From Chryseobacterium paridis (GTDB taxonomy: Bacteria; Bacteroidota; Bacteroidia; Flavobacteriales; Weeksellaceae), in NCBI RefSeq assembly GCF_016595215.1, contig NZ_JAENHK010000001.1:620001-684000 (forward strand): a stretch of DNA of 64,000 nt. The letters are read 5' to 3'. Positions 43,513-52,983 of the stretch are shown here, in pieces. Numbering within the stretch: the stretch's first letter is position 1; each line of letters starts with the position of its first letter. The notes below the pieces were generated by a model. That model worked only from the letters and a program-made list of their open reading frames with translations, was not told the origin of the DNA and did no database searches. The translations under genes and the position numbers were made by a program.

Positions 43513-45756
43513 TTATAAATTGTTATTGATAGCGTCTTGCGTTTTATCTACTCCAAAGCTGATAAATGCTCCTACGAAAACAAATGTATTGACCGGAGGC
43601 ACCACTGCTGAGCTTCGTGATCCATCTTGTGAAAAATTATATCCGTACATATTTTTTGATCCCAGCACATTGGATATACTTAACACAAAAACAGTAAATA
43701 CTTTAGAGTCTTTTTTCCCCAGATTAGGAAGATAATTAAAGCTTAGGTTCAAAGCATTATAATCTTTCAATCTCCCCTCGCTTCTGGTAAAATTAACCAC
43801 CTCTCCATTGACGTCTTTTGTTGCAATATCATAATATGGACGTCCTTTAGCATACGTATATGAAAGATTTACTCCTAATTTCCATTCCGGAATGAATCTC
43901 TTACCAACTACCGAAAGGGTATGTTCTGATGCAAAATTAGGTTTCAGGCTAACCGGATAATTCATAAAATCTCTCTTAGAATCTAAAAATGAATAACTGA
44001 TCCAGTAGTCTATATTTTCAAATGTTTTTTTATCCCTCCAGAAAAGTTCAAGTCCTTTTGCATATCCATACCCATCGTTATTAATCGCTGTCTGTACAGG
44101 CTGATTCTGGCTATCAATATTTGCAATATTCTTTACTTTGATCAACTGATCATATTTTTTATAAAAAGCTTCTAATCTCAAACTTCTTCCTTCAGATGTT
44201 CTTTGTACCTGCAGAATATAGTGTTGTGATTTTTGGAAATCTAAATGAGCAGGCCCATTAATATATTTACTTTCCGGGTTTTGATAGAAAAGTCCATAGG
44301 CAAAAGAAGTAGTCCAATTTTGAGCTAAACGATAAGCCAGTGCAAGACGGGGTGCGATATTACTTTGATGTAAAAAAGAGGAATTTTCTGCCCGTACTCC
44401 GACTTTTGCTGAGAGTTGATTGCTAAACCCAAGATCCGTTTCTGCAAAAACAGAAGATATAAAATCCTGATAGTGTTTTTTTACTTCCTCAAAATTCAGT
44501 TTTTCGTCCGTATTATTTAATTCAAATCCTCCACGTACTGCACTTATTTTATTTATTTTTCTTTCCAAAACCGCTTTAAAATTGATATAGTTCCCTGTGG
44601 TCAAAAGTTGGGTCTTAGCGGATTCAATATCATTTGTTTCCCCTGAAAAGTTCAGATCAGATCTGTTGTATGAATAAGAAGCACCTGTATTTAAAAGATA
44701 CCTTCCGAATTTTTGTTTAAATGATAAATTATGATAGGTATTTTTTCCACTCAATCTAACCAATGCATAATCAGAATCAGGTTCCAGGCTTTCTGTTCTT
44801 ACCCCCATTTTGTTGGTATCATACATTCCATAATATTTGAAAAATCCGCCAGACTTTGTTTTAATTCTAAAATTAGCATCACCATTCAGTCCTTGGGGTG
44901 CATCTATAAAATCTGTATTGAAATTAAGAACCTTTTGCATTAGACTTAAAAGGGAATACCCCAAAGTAGCTCCATAAGAATGGTTTTTATCTTCGCTCAA
45001 TTTCTGAAACCCTCCACTCAAAAAGATGGGCGAAATACCAAAATCATAAGAACTCTGATCCGGCAGATCAACACTTTCAAGCATTAACGCACCAGAAAGT
45101 GCCTGTCCATATAAAGCGGAATATCCACCACTTGAAAACACATTTCCTTTAAAAAGAGAGGTATTAAACCTATCCCTACCAGCAATCCCGGGAACTGAAC
45201 TTGAAAAATAATTATTGATCAAGCTTCCATCCATAAAGATCTTAGATTCCGTTCCTGTACCTCCTCTGATGAACAACCCTTCTGATTCACCAACTTTCTG
45301 TACTCCCGGAAGATACGTTAATGCAGATGAGATCTGCCCATCAGCTCCAGCCGTTGTATACACATCAATGGGTGTCAACAGCGCTGTTGCTCTTTTTTTA
45401 TCACTTGCTTCTATTGATCCCGCAGAAATCACAACTGCATCAATTTCACTAATCTGTTCTTTTAATTCTGCATTTACTGTCAGATCTTGATTTTCGATGA
45501 CAATTGCCTTTTCAACATCAATATATTTTGGATGAGTAAAAGTAAGCACATGGCTTCCTTTCTCGGAGGTTTCAAAGGAGAATTTACCATTGGCGTCCGT
45601 TGTTGCCCCATCATAGGTTCCTTTTAAGGTTACATTTATTTCACTGATTCCTCTATTTCTGAAAGTCACTTTCCCGATAATTTTCACCTGAGCATAACTC
45701 AGAAAAAATGAGAGAAAGGCAATAAGAAATAACAGTCTTTGTTTTTGGGTCTTCAT
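43513..45756 (-). CDS. TonB-dependent receptor
   Basis: From the ATG at 45756 the protein has 747 residues. A signal segment is followed by a carboxypeptidase-like domain (VTFRNRGISEINVTLKGTYD), a plug domain (SALTYLPGVQKVGESEGLFI and RGGTGTESKIFMDG) and a 22-strand-type barrel. It imports a scarce nutrient across the outer membrane with energy from TonB. The substrate is not predictable, and no SusD partner is next to it. A CAAAAATA box (45775-45782) lies just upstream. Confidence 0.92.
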   Translation of the reverse strand: MKTQKQRLLFLIAFLSFFLSYAQVKIIGKVTFRNRGISEINVTLKGTYDGATTDANGKFSFETSEKGSHVLTFTHPKYIDVEKAIVIENQDLTVNAELKEQISEIDAVVISAGSIEASDKKRATALLTPIDVYTTAGADGQISSALTYLPGVQKVGESEGLFIRGGTGTESKIFMDGSLINNYFSSSVPGIAGRDRFNTSLFKGNVFSSGGYSALYGQALSGALMLESVDLPDQSSYDFGISPIFLSGGFQKLSEDKNHSYGATLGYSLLSLMQKVLNFNTDFIDAPQGLNGDANFRIKTKSGGFFKYYGMYDTNKMGVRTESLEPDSDYALVRLSGKNTYHNLSFKQKFGRYLLNTGASYSYNRSDLNFSGETNDIESAKTQLLTTGNYINFKAVLERKINKISAVRGGFELNNTDEKLNFEEVKKHYQDFISSVFAETDLGFSNQLSAKVGVRAENSSFLHQSNIAPRLALAYRLAQNWTTSFAYGLFYQNPESKYINGPAHLDFQKSQHYILQVQRTSEGRSLRLEAFYKKYDQLIKVKNIANIDSQNQPVQTAINNDGYGYAKGLELFWRDKKTFENIDYWISYSFLDSKRDFMNYPVSLKPNFASEHTLSVVGKRFIPEWKLGVNLSYTYAKGRPYYDIATKDVNGEVVNFTRSEGRLKDYNALNLSFNYLPNLGKKDSKVFTVFVLSISNVLGSKNMYGYNFSQDGSRSSAVVPPVNTFVFVGAFISFGVDKTQDAINNNL

Positions 45757-45849
45757 GGTTGTTAATTTTCGGATCAAAAATACTATAGAAAATACCTTTC
45801 AGTAAAAAAAATATTACTGAAAGGTAAAGTTTACATCCTGAGTGGAGAA

Positions 45850-46752
45850 TTATTGTATCGGGATGCAAAAATCCACGATCATTTTACCTTCCGGATGATC
45901 TTTAAAATTGGAATGATAGATTTCAAAAGGAAAAGATTTCCTGATGGAGTAATGATTTTCGTTCATCCATAAGAATAAGGATGCCCAGCATTGTTCAAAA
46001 TCATCGAGAGTAACCTCCCCACTTCCGATGATAAATTTCCCTGCTTCAAGGGTCTCAGGAAAAACCTCTCCTTCTTGTTCTTTAAGCTGATCATCCAAAA
46101 GCATACATGCATGAATCCTCACTTTATCCGGAGGAGTAATTTTAAAACTGTCATGATACACAGAGATCATTTTGACATTATCCCGTGGGAATAATTGTTT
46201 CTTTTTTGCCCAATCCAGAAGAATAGTATAAGACGGTTCTACCTGGCTCAGCCCAAGGCCCATTACAGCAGCAAGATGCATTTCTTCAAGAGCTGTTACT
46301 TTAATTTTTAAATTCATTGTTCTCCATTTTAATAGGTTTTCGATCGTACAAAGGTATTGGCGAAAAACCGTATCGATTTGTCCGTTCTTGCTTTCGACTT
46401 GTAAAATCTTGTGAAAACTTTCAGGCGCTGATTTTCGAAATTCGGATGGAGATTTTCCGTAATATTTTTTAAATGTTTTATTAAAAACAGAATGATTGGC
46501 AAAACCCAGATCCATGTAGATCTCTTTAATATCCACTCCCTTTCGTAAAGAAAGATAAAGAGCGCTTTTTTCTATCTTTTTCCGGATAATGTAGTTTTGG
46601 AGCGTTTCCCCAGTAATAAGTTTAAAAATCCGGTGAAAATGGAAGGGTGAATATGCACCTATCTCTGCCACTTTTTCCAGGCTGAGTTCTGTATCAAGAT
46701 GATCCTCTATATATTGAATAATCTTTATAATTCTTTTTTTATACTCTTCCAA
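45850..46752 (-). CDS. AraC family regulator with GyrI-like domain
   Basis: The 300-residue protein has an N-terminal AraC-type double helix-turn-helix (SLEKVAEIGAYSPFHFHRIF and DIKEIYMDLGFANHSVFNKT). A C-terminal GyrI-like effector domain follows, with TALEEMHLAAVMGLGLSQVE and the SFPFEIYHSNFKDHPEGKMI end. Such regulators bind a small hydrophobic ligand and control nearby or distant efflux genes. A CAAAAATA box (46770-46777) precedes the start. It is divergent from sodC. Confidence 0.9.
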   Translation of the reverse strand: MEEYKKRIIKIIQYIEDHLDTELSLEKVAEIGAYSPFHFHRIFKLITGETLQNYIIRKKIEKSALYLSLRKGVDIKEIYMDLGFANHSVFNKTFKKYYGKSPSEFRKSAPESFHKILQVESKNGQIDTVFRQYLCTIENLLKWRTMNLKIKVTALEEMHLAAVMGLGLSQVEPSYTILLDWAKKKQLFPRDNVKMISVYHDSFKITPPDKVRIHACMLLDDQLKEQEGEVFPETLEAGKFIIGSGEVTLDDFEQCWASLFLWMNENHYSIRKSFPFEIYHSNFKDHPEGKMIVDFCIPIQ

Positions 46753-46905
46753 TTATTGTTTTTTAGCTACAAAAATAGAAAGATTAAATAGAGCGGATTT
46801 GTCTTTTATTGCGGAATCTTCTAAAACAGACTGGAATCATAAAGTGGTTTGAGAAATTATGTCTAATTTAGTTAATCATAAAAAATCACTTAAAATCATT
46901 TCAAA

Positions 46906-47409
46906 ATGAAGCTACAAAAATTAGTATTATTAACAGGGATTGCCCTATTTGCTGTTTCTTGTGGAACAACAAATACGTATATGGTAAACGCTAAAAGCGG
47001 AACAAACACCGGAGGAACTGCTAAATTCACTCAAAAAGGAGATGAAGTTATTATGAAGCTTGATGTAACGAATTTAACCCCGGGAATCCATGCGGTACAT
47101 ATCCACGAAAAAGGAGATTGTTCTGCAGCTGATGGAACTTCTACGGGAGGACACTGGAATCCGGCAAAAGATGACCACGGAAAATGGGGCGCTGAACATT
47201 TCCATATGGGAGATATAGGTAACCTGGTTGCTGATCAGACTGGAACAGCTACTTTAACATTCAAAACCAATAAATGGTGTATAGGATGTGCTGATGAATC
47301 TAAGAATATCATTGGAAAAGGGCTTATTGTACATGCTGCTGCAGATGATTTCCATACTCAACCGACAGGAAATGCTGGTGGTCGCGTAGGATGTGTGGAA
47401 ATTAAATAA
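46906..47409 (+). CDS. sodC: Cu/Zn superoxide dismutase family lipoprotein
   Basis: The 167-residue protein has a lipobox (FAVSC, residue 19). The enzyme part has VHIHEKGDC, GHWNPAKDDHGK and HFHMGDIGNL for copper and zinc, then LIVHAAADDFHTQPTGNAGG with the bridging histidine region and the active-site Arg. Both cysteines of the structural disulfide (GDC and GRVGC) are present. It dismutates superoxide in the periplasm or at the outer membrane. Followed by two back-to-back terminators. Confidence 0.94.
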   Translation: MKLQKLVLLTGIALFAVSCGTTNTYMVNAKSGTNTGGTAKFTQKGDEVIMKLDVTNLTPGIHAVHIHEKGDCSAADGTSTGGHWNPAKDDHGKWGAEHFHMGDIGNLVADQTGTATLTFKTNKWCIGCADESKNIIGKGLIVHAAADDFHTQPTGNAGGRVGCVEIK

Positions 47410-47461
47410 TTTCCAAAATCAGAATACCCAAAAGTGATTGATCATATATTCTATGATCAAA

Positions 47462-47500
47462 AAAATAAGAGCGGAAACCTAAGGTTTCCGCCCTTATTTT
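47462..47500 (+). terminator. terminator after sodC
   Basis: A 17-position stem (AAAATAAG and GCGGAAACC, with one mismatch, loop TAA) ends in TTTT. It lies after the sodC stop codon. Confidence 0.8.
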
Positions 47501-47514
47501 ATATCTCTTCTAAT

Positions 47515-47543
47515 AAAAAACCAGCCTTAAAGGCTGGTTTTTT
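47515..47543. terminator. terminator of the tail-specific protease gene
   Basis: AAAAAACCAGCCT and AGGCTGGTTTTTT form a near-perfect stem with a 3-nt loop right next to the stop codon of the convergent minus-strand gene. A and T runs on both sides suit both directions. Confidence 0.85.
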
Positions 47544-47545
47544 AT

Positions 47546-49675
47546 TTATGATTTTACGCTCATGTCTGCAATAATGTTCATTGCTTCCTGAAGGTAGACA
47601 TCTTTTTTAAGATTTTTGATCCACATTTCAGATTTCTTCTTGAATGCTTCGTCTTTTTTCTCTCTTTCAATTTCGTTTGGATACATCGTAAACTGAAGTC
47701 CATTTACAAATTTAGTAAGCGCTTTGAACTTCTCAATCTGAGCTTTTCTCTGCTTCATTACTTCATTAAATTTATTAATATTAAGCGTAATGGTTTCTTC
47801 TTTGTCTAGTTTCTCTCTCCACTGAGCAGATTCCAATAATAACTGATAGTTTGCATTTTTAGTCATTCTGTCATTGCTGGCTTTTTCCAATGCTTTTACG
47901 TCAAAATAATTGAGTTTTTGAAACTGTGCACTTGGAATCTTATCCCAGGCTAATGCAAAGTCATCATATCGCTCTCCTATCTCAGCATACGTAAAGAAGT
48001 CTTTCATCTGAATATCTGAAACAATTCCTTTTCTCTGATTGGACTCTCCTGTAATTCTATAGAATTTTTGAATCGTTAATTTTAAAGACCCGAAATCATC
48101 TTCTGTATTCAAGAACCTGTTCAGGTCTACAAAAGTCTGTACTGTCCCTTTTCCGAAAGATTGTGGTGCTCCTACGATCACTGCTCTTCCATAATCCTGC
48201 ATTACTCCTGCTAAAATTTCAGAAGCCGAAGCTGAAAGCTCATTTTGCATGATTACTAAAGGTCCCGTCCAGATCGGAGTTTCATTTTTATTCTTCAGAG
48301 TCTGGATTTTTCCATTTCCATCTTTTACCTGAACATAAGGTCCAGCATTCATGAAAAGTCCCATAATATCACCAACCTCAGTCAATGAACCTCCTCCATT
48401 ATTTCTTAGGTCTAAAACAATCCCTTCAATATTCTGAGCTTTTAGTTTAATGATCTCATTCTTGATATCATCTGAAGCATTTCTTCCTTTAGAGTCTTCA
48501 AAATCAGCATTAAAGCTTGGTAAATTGATAAACCCGTATTTCTTACCATTCGGTGAGTTTACAACTACACTTTTCGCAAAAGTATCTTCAATAGCTACTT
48601 CTTCACGAATCATGGTAACTTCTTTAATGGTACCATCTTTTTTCTGAACTGTGAGTGTTACAGGAGTTCCTTTTTCCCCTCTGATCAACCTTACCGCTTC
48701 ATCAGAAAGCATTCCTACTACATTTACGGCATCCTCTTTTGGTTTAGATTTTACTTTTAGAATCTTATCACCTTCAGAAAGCTGTTTTGATTTCCATGCC
48801 GGAGCTCCAATCGTTAAAGCACCCAGATAAAGATTTCCTTTTTTCTCCTGAATGATAGCTCCGATCCCAATTACCTTTCCGGTAAATTGTGTGTCGAAAT
48901 CTTCTTTATCTTTTGGAGAATAATAATTTGTATGTGGATCAAAAACTTCTGTATATGCATTCATATACACAGTGAACCAATCCATTTTCTTTCTTTTCTT
49001 GAACCTTGTAAAAGTTTCTTTTACCAGATCTTTTACTTCACCGGTTGCTTTTACCTTTTTCTGATCCGGAGTAAGGATCTGAAGCTTAATCGTATCTTTC
49101 AGATTGTATTTTTGTACCGAATCTTTTTTCTCCTTTTGAGCCTGCTCTTTGCTGTTCATAGACTCAATTTCCTGAAGAATATTATATTTTATGAATTTTC
49201 TCCATTCATTATACTGCTCCTGCTTGTTACCCGGAACTTTCTTCAGTTTAGGTTCAAGAGTAAGAGTTTCGTCCTCATCTAAGCTAATAGGCTTACTAAA
49301 GATGTCCTGAGTAATCTGATCAATTTCATCTACTCTCTGGTACAATCTATCAATCGTAAGTTTATAGAAAGTTAAGTCCCCAAGGTTCAGATAGTCATCC
49401 AGCTTTGTCTCATGTTTGCTGAATTCATCCATATCCGATTGAAGGAAGTATCTTTTTCCCGGATCTACCATTTCAAAATAATGTTTGTAAACATCCTTTG
49501 AATAGGCATCATTGATAGGCTTTGGGCTGTAATGTAAATAAGAAAGTGTATTTTTCACGCTCACCATTATCGTCTGCATCTTTTCATCATCATTCTTAGG
49601 TGAGTTGAAACAAAACATTAGACTTGTCAATGGAATAAGAAGCAAAAATTTATTGAGTTTAAAATTTTTCCACAT
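47546..49675 (-). CDS. carboxy-terminal processing (tail-specific) protease
   Basis: The 709-residue protein has a membrane-targeting start (FLLLIPLTSLMFCFN) and a long N-terminal helical domain. A PDZ segment is near residues 235-345 (GAIIQEKKGNLYLGALTIGA). The S41 catalytic core has SASASEILAGVMQDYGRAVI and SFGKGTVQTF, holding Ser and Lys about 25 residues apart. Length and layout match E. coli Prc, which trims periplasmic proteins from non-polar C-termini. The gene is convergent with sodC. Confidence 0.93.
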   Translation of the reverse strand: MWKNFKLNKFLLLIPLTSLMFCFNSPKNDDEKMQTIMVSVKNTLSYLHYSPKPINDAYSKDVYKHYFEMVDPGKRYFLQSDMDEFSKHETKLDDYLNLGDLTFYKLTIDRLYQRVDEIDQITQDIFSKPISLDEDETLTLEPKLKKVPGNKQEQYNEWRKFIKYNILQEIESMNSKEQAQKEKKDSVQKYNLKDTIKLQILTPDQKKVKATGEVKDLVKETFTRFKKRKKMDWFTVYMNAYTEVFDPHTNYYSPKDKEDFDTQFTGKVIGIGAIIQEKKGNLYLGALTIGAPAWKSKQLSEGDKILKVKSKPKEDAVNVVGMLSDEAVRLIRGEKGTPVTLTVQKKDGTIKEVTMIREEVAIEDTFAKSVVVNSPNGKKYGFINLPSFNADFEDSKGRNASDDIKNEIIKLKAQNIEGIVLDLRNNGGGSLTEVGDIMGLFMNAGPYVQVKDGNGKIQTLKNKNETPIWTGPLVIMQNELSASASEILAGVMQDYGRAVIVGAPQSFGKGTVQTFVDLNRFLNTEDDFGSLKLTIQKFYRITGESNQRKGIVSDIQMKDFFTYAEIGERYDDFALAWDKIPSAQFQKLNYFDVKALEKASNDRMTKNANYQLLLESAQWREKLDKEETITLNINKFNEVMKQRKAQIEKFKALTKFVNGLQFTMYPNEIEREKKDEAFKKKSEMWIKNLKKDVYLQEAMNIIADMSVKS

Positions 49676-49794
49676 AAACCGGTAATGTATTTTATTAAAT
49701 TTTTTAAAAGTATTTCAATTAGTAGTAATATTTAAATTACTGTTACAAACTATCAAATTTAATACCTTATTTACAAATATCGGATAGTTTTGAT

Positions 49795-49802
49795 TATTTT
49801 TG
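49795..49802 (+). promoter_or_regulatory. putative -7 promoter box for surE
   Basis: TATTTTTG matches TAnnTTTG and ends 18 nt before the chosen surE start codon. No clear -33 box. Confidence 0.38.
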
Positions 49803-49820
49803 TTAAAATTAAAATATTTT

Positions 49821-50588
49821 ATGGAAAGACCACTTATTCTGGTTACTAATGATGATGGAATTACAGCACCTGGTATCAGAAATCTTATCAGTTTTATGAA
49901 CGAAATCGGAGAAGTGATTGTGGTAGCACCTGACTCCCCACAGAGTGGAAAAGGACATGCTATTACCATTAATTCTACTCTAAGCTATGAAGAGGTAAGC
50001 CTTGACGGCCCGCAAACCGATTATTCTTGTAGCGGAACTCCTGTAGACTGCGTAAAAATGGCCCTTGACAAAATTTTGAAAAGAAGACCTGATATCGTAG
50101 TTTCAGGAATCAATCATGGGGCTAATTCATCGATAAATGTGATTTATTCAGGGACAATGTCTGCGGCTGTGGAAGCAGGAGTAGAAGGAATTCCAGCGAT
50201 CGGATTTTCACTCCTTGATTTCAGTTGGGAAGCAGATTTTACACAAGCTAAAGAATTTATTCAAAATATTGTAAAGAGAACATTAGAAAAGCCAATGCCA
50301 AGAGGGATTGTTCTGAATGTAAACATTCCTAAACTTCCTGCGGGAGAAATAAAAGGAATCAAAGTCTGCAAGCAAGCTAACGCCAAATGGGAAGAAAGTT
50401 TTGATGAGCGTGTAAACCCACATGGAAAAAAATACTATTGGCTCACAGGTTACTTCAACAATATGGACGAATCTGAGGATGCTGATGAAACAGCTCTTGC
50501 TAATGGATATATCTCTATTGTTCCTGTAAAGTTTGATCTAACGGCTTACGAGTACATGAAGACTTTAGAGGAAGTAATGAATTTCTAG
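49821..50588 (+). CDS. surE: 5'/3'-nucleotidase SurE
   Basis: From the ATG at 49821 the protein has 255 residues and begins MERPLILVTNDDGITAPG, which holds the DD metal site. The SGTPVDCVK and VVSGINHGANSS motifs follow. It removes phosphate from nucleoside monophosphates and related molecules. Length is normal for the family. The longer start would add seven residues and lacks family support. It is followed after 2 nt by a GNAT gene. Confidence 0.94.
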   Translation: MERPLILVTNDDGITAPGIRNLISFMNEIGEVIVVAPDSPQSGKGHAITINSTLSYEEVSLDGPQTDYSCSGTPVDCVKMALDKILKRRPDIVVSGINHGANSSINVIYSGTMSAAVEAGVEGIPAIGFSLLDFSWEADFTQAKEFIQNIVKRTLEKPMPRGIVLNVNIPKLPAGEIKGIKVCKQANAKWEESFDERVNPHGKKYYWLTGYFNNMDESEDADETALANGYISIVPVKFDLTAYEYMKTLEEVMNF

Positions 50589-50590
50589 TC

Positions 50591-51253
50591 ATGTATAGTA
50601 AGTTAGATAATCCTGTTTATCATTCACTTAATGAATACCACGAAAAGTTTTGCTTAAACTTTGGCGATTCTAAATTTTACAATCCTGAAGTGGCTGCTTT
50701 TGGGGGCTCATCTGATATTGGAAAAGAAAAAGACATTGCAGAATACTCGAAAATCTGTGATGATTTTCTTGTTTTTGGAGCTAAACCTGTAGGTAATTTT
50801 AAAACAGAGTTATCTCGACTTGTTTGTCATCAATACGTTTTAGAAAATAAAATTGAATTGGACATTACCGAAGATATTCTTCTTTTGAAAGAAGAAAACC
50901 AGACGGAGCTCCTTGATTTTATTAAGAAGTTTTATCCCTATTATTTTAAAAACAGAACTCCTGAACTGGGTCGTTATTTTGGAATTTTTAAGGACAACAA
51001 ACTGGTTGCTGTAACAGGTGAAAGGATGCAGATGGATGATATGACGGAAGTAAGCGCTGTTATTACGGATACAGATTATCTTGGAAGAGGCTACGCAAAA
51101 CAACTTGTAGCTTTTGTCTCTGATAAAATATTTGAAGATAATAAAACTCCTTTCCTCCATGTCGCGGAAACTAATACCGGAGCAAAGAAACTCTATGAAA
51201 AACTCGGTTTCTTTCACAGAGGAACGATCAATTTATGGGGTGTTAAACGATAG
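50591..51253 (+). CDS. GNAT family N-acetyltransferase (FR47-like)
   Basis: The 220-residue protein has a GNAT core in its second half: LGRYFGIFKDNKLVAVTGER, EVSAVITDTDYLGRGYAKQL and ETNTGAKKLYEKLGFFHRGT. The first half is a family-specific extension. It probably acetylates a small metabolite or an amino group, with substrate unknown. The start is 2 nt after the surE stop, suggesting cotranscription. Confidence 0.88.
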   Translation: MYSKLDNPVYHSLNEYHEKFCLNFGDSKFYNPEVAAFGGSSDIGKEKDIAEYSKICDDFLVFGAKPVGNFKTELSRLVCHQYVLENKIELDITEDILLLKEENQTELLDFIKKFYPYYFKNRTPELGRYFGIFKDNKLVAVTGERMQMDDMTEVSAVITDTDYLGRGYAKQLVAFVSDKIFEDNKTPFLHVAETNTGAKKLYEKLGFFHRGTINLWGVKR

Positions 51254-51321
51254 TTTTTCACCCTTTTTTATTTCTCGCTGATTGAGCAAATTTTTAATCC
51301 AAAAGAACCTTTTGAATATGA

Positions 51322-52725
51322 TTAAAACAAGACTTTATCTTCCCTTCTAAGTTCTTCCAGATATTCTTTTTTCCCATCTCTGTAAAATAGATTCATCGTT
51401 TCAAAAGGAATTAATTTAAGATCCTTATTGACGATATGCACACACGATTTCTTTACTGCACGAACATCAAAGTCATGAGCATCCATAAAATTCATGATGA
51501 TAATTCGAAACAGATTATCATAATCCAAATTAGGAGCGGAAACTTCAGGTAAACAGCAAAGTAACTGGTTTACTTTAGGTTTTACTTTATCTACAGAAAT
51601 CCCGGTACTGAATATATCCAAAAGTTGCATTTGAAGACCTGCATCCTGTTCATAAACGATGGTATTTCGCGATTCATTATTCAGTAAATCAGCAGGATTA
51701 ATATATCTTGTTAAAGGAATAATTTCACCCTCAAGTTTTAAAATATAGCCCATTGCCAAAGCATCCGGGTTGCATGGAACAGGAATGATATCATCTGAAT
51801 TCAATAGCGGAAATTGATTGAGTATTTCTTGTCTCACCTCTGTTAAGGTAATTTTTTCATGAGCAGAATCCTCTCTGTTTCGTCCTGCAATTTCTACAGG
51901 TTGAAATGTAATTCCACGCACGCATTTTTGCTTTAACGCAAATTCAATAATTTTCCCGATCTCATCAATATTCTTTCCTTGTTGAAGAACAATAACCAAC
52001 GTAGTAGAAAGGTTCAGCTCATTTAGTTTTTCCAAAGCTTTCATTCTTACATCTGTAAGATCCTTTCCTCTGAAATCCATTAAAACCTCTGGCTTAAAAG
52101 AATCAAACTGAAGGTAAACTTCAAATTCAGGAGCATAAGTTACCAGCTTTTCAGCAAAGCCAGGGTCGTTGGCAATCCTTACCCCGTTTGTATTTAACAT
52201 TAAATGTTTGATTGGTTTTGACTTGGCAATATCCATGATTTTAAAAAATTCGGGATGAATGGTAGGTTCCCCTCCACTGATCTGAACAACATCCGGCTGT
52301 CCTTCATTTTTTACAATCACATCAAACATGGCTTCTATTTCCTCTAAACTTCTATGACTTCCATAATGAGGAGATGACATGGCGTAGCAGGTAGGGCATG
52401 TCAGGTTACAACGGTCTGTAACCTCTACAATAGATAAACAACTATGCTGTTCATGATCCACGCAGAGCCCACAATCATAAGGACATCCATATTCTACATC
52501 TGTTCCAAAATGCAGCGGCATTTCTGATGCTTTATTATAATTTCTGATGTTTTTATAATAGTGCACATCAGATGCAATCTTTGTTTTAAAAAAGCCATGA
52601 TCAGGACATCTTTTTGTCATGAAAACAGCCTCATCTTCGATAATTATCTTTGCACCAACCCTTTTCAGACATTCCGGACAAAGGCTGATCGTATAATCGT
52701 AATAAGTATAGTTTCTTACTGGCAT
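51322..52725 (-). CDS. Tes/MJ0619-like radical SAM protein
   Basis: The 467-residue protein has the radical SAM cluster motif C106xxxC110xxC113 (VTDRCNLTCPTCYA). There is a rubredoxin-like pair C16xxC19 and C40 in CPECLKRVG and RCPDHGFF, and an extra CxxxCxxC at C81, C85 and C88 with Cys96. Family knowledge: the combination of an N-terminal metal-binding domain with two CxxxCxxC sets occurs in the MJ0619 methylases and in the archaeal tetraether synthase Tes, which joins lipid tails. The function here is unknown. It is the last gene of a tight operon with a tiny membrane protein and an Lgt-like protein. Confidence 0.85.
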   Translation of the reverse strand: MPVRNYTYYDYTISLCPECLKRVGAKIIIEDEAVFMTKRCPDHGFFKTKIASDVHYYKNIRNYNKASEMPLHFGTDVEYGCPYDCGLCVDHEQHSCLSIVEVTDRCNLTCPTCYAMSSPHYGSHRSLEEIEAMFDVIVKNEGQPDVVQISGGEPTIHPEFFKIMDIAKSKPIKHLMLNTNGVRIANDPGFAEKLVTYAPEFEVYLQFDSFKPEVLMDFRGKDLTDVRMKALEKLNELNLSTTLVIVLQQGKNIDEIGKIIEFALKQKCVRGITFQPVEIAGRNREDSAHEKITLTEVRQEILNQFPLLNSDDIIPVPCNPDALAMGYILKLEGEIIPLTRYINPADLLNNESRNTIVYEQDAGLQMQLLDIFSTGISVDKVKPKVNQLLCCLPEVSAPNLDYDNLFRIIIMNFMDAHDFDVRAVKKSCVHIVNKDLKLIPFETMNLFYRDGKKEYLEELRREDKVLF

Positions 52726-52734
52726 AATAGTTTT

Positions 52735-52971
52735 TTAAATTCCACCTCCACAAATGTATCCACTGATTAAACCACATATCAAAAGGCAAATGAGCATACT
52801 TTGAATAAATTGTTTTTTGGTAAACTTTTTATCCCCTTTCCACTCATAAGAAATCTTTACTATCAATGTAATAATAAACGAGATAAATAATCCTCCCAAT
52901 ATCATTATGATAATAAACATTATAACCACTCCACCCAGATCACCAACTTCTAAAAGAGTTAACGGTTTCAT
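52735..52971 (-). CDS. small two-helix membrane protein
   Basis: The 78-residue protein has a first hydrophobic stretch (VVIMFIIIMILGGLFISFII) and a second at the end (SMLICLLICGLISGYICGGG). A basic loop (KGDKKFTKK) lies between. The C-terminal Cys-Gly-Gly-Gly-Ile is unusual. There is no recognisable family. It lies between the Lgt-like and radical SAM genes with 12 and 9 nt gaps, so it is almost certainly part of the same unit. Confidence 0.65.
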   Translation of the reverse strand: MKPLTLLEVGDLGGVVIMFIIIMILGGLFISFIITLIVKISYEWKGDKKFTKKQFIQSMLICLLICGLISGYICGGGI

Positions 52972-52983
52972 ATAGTTACTATT

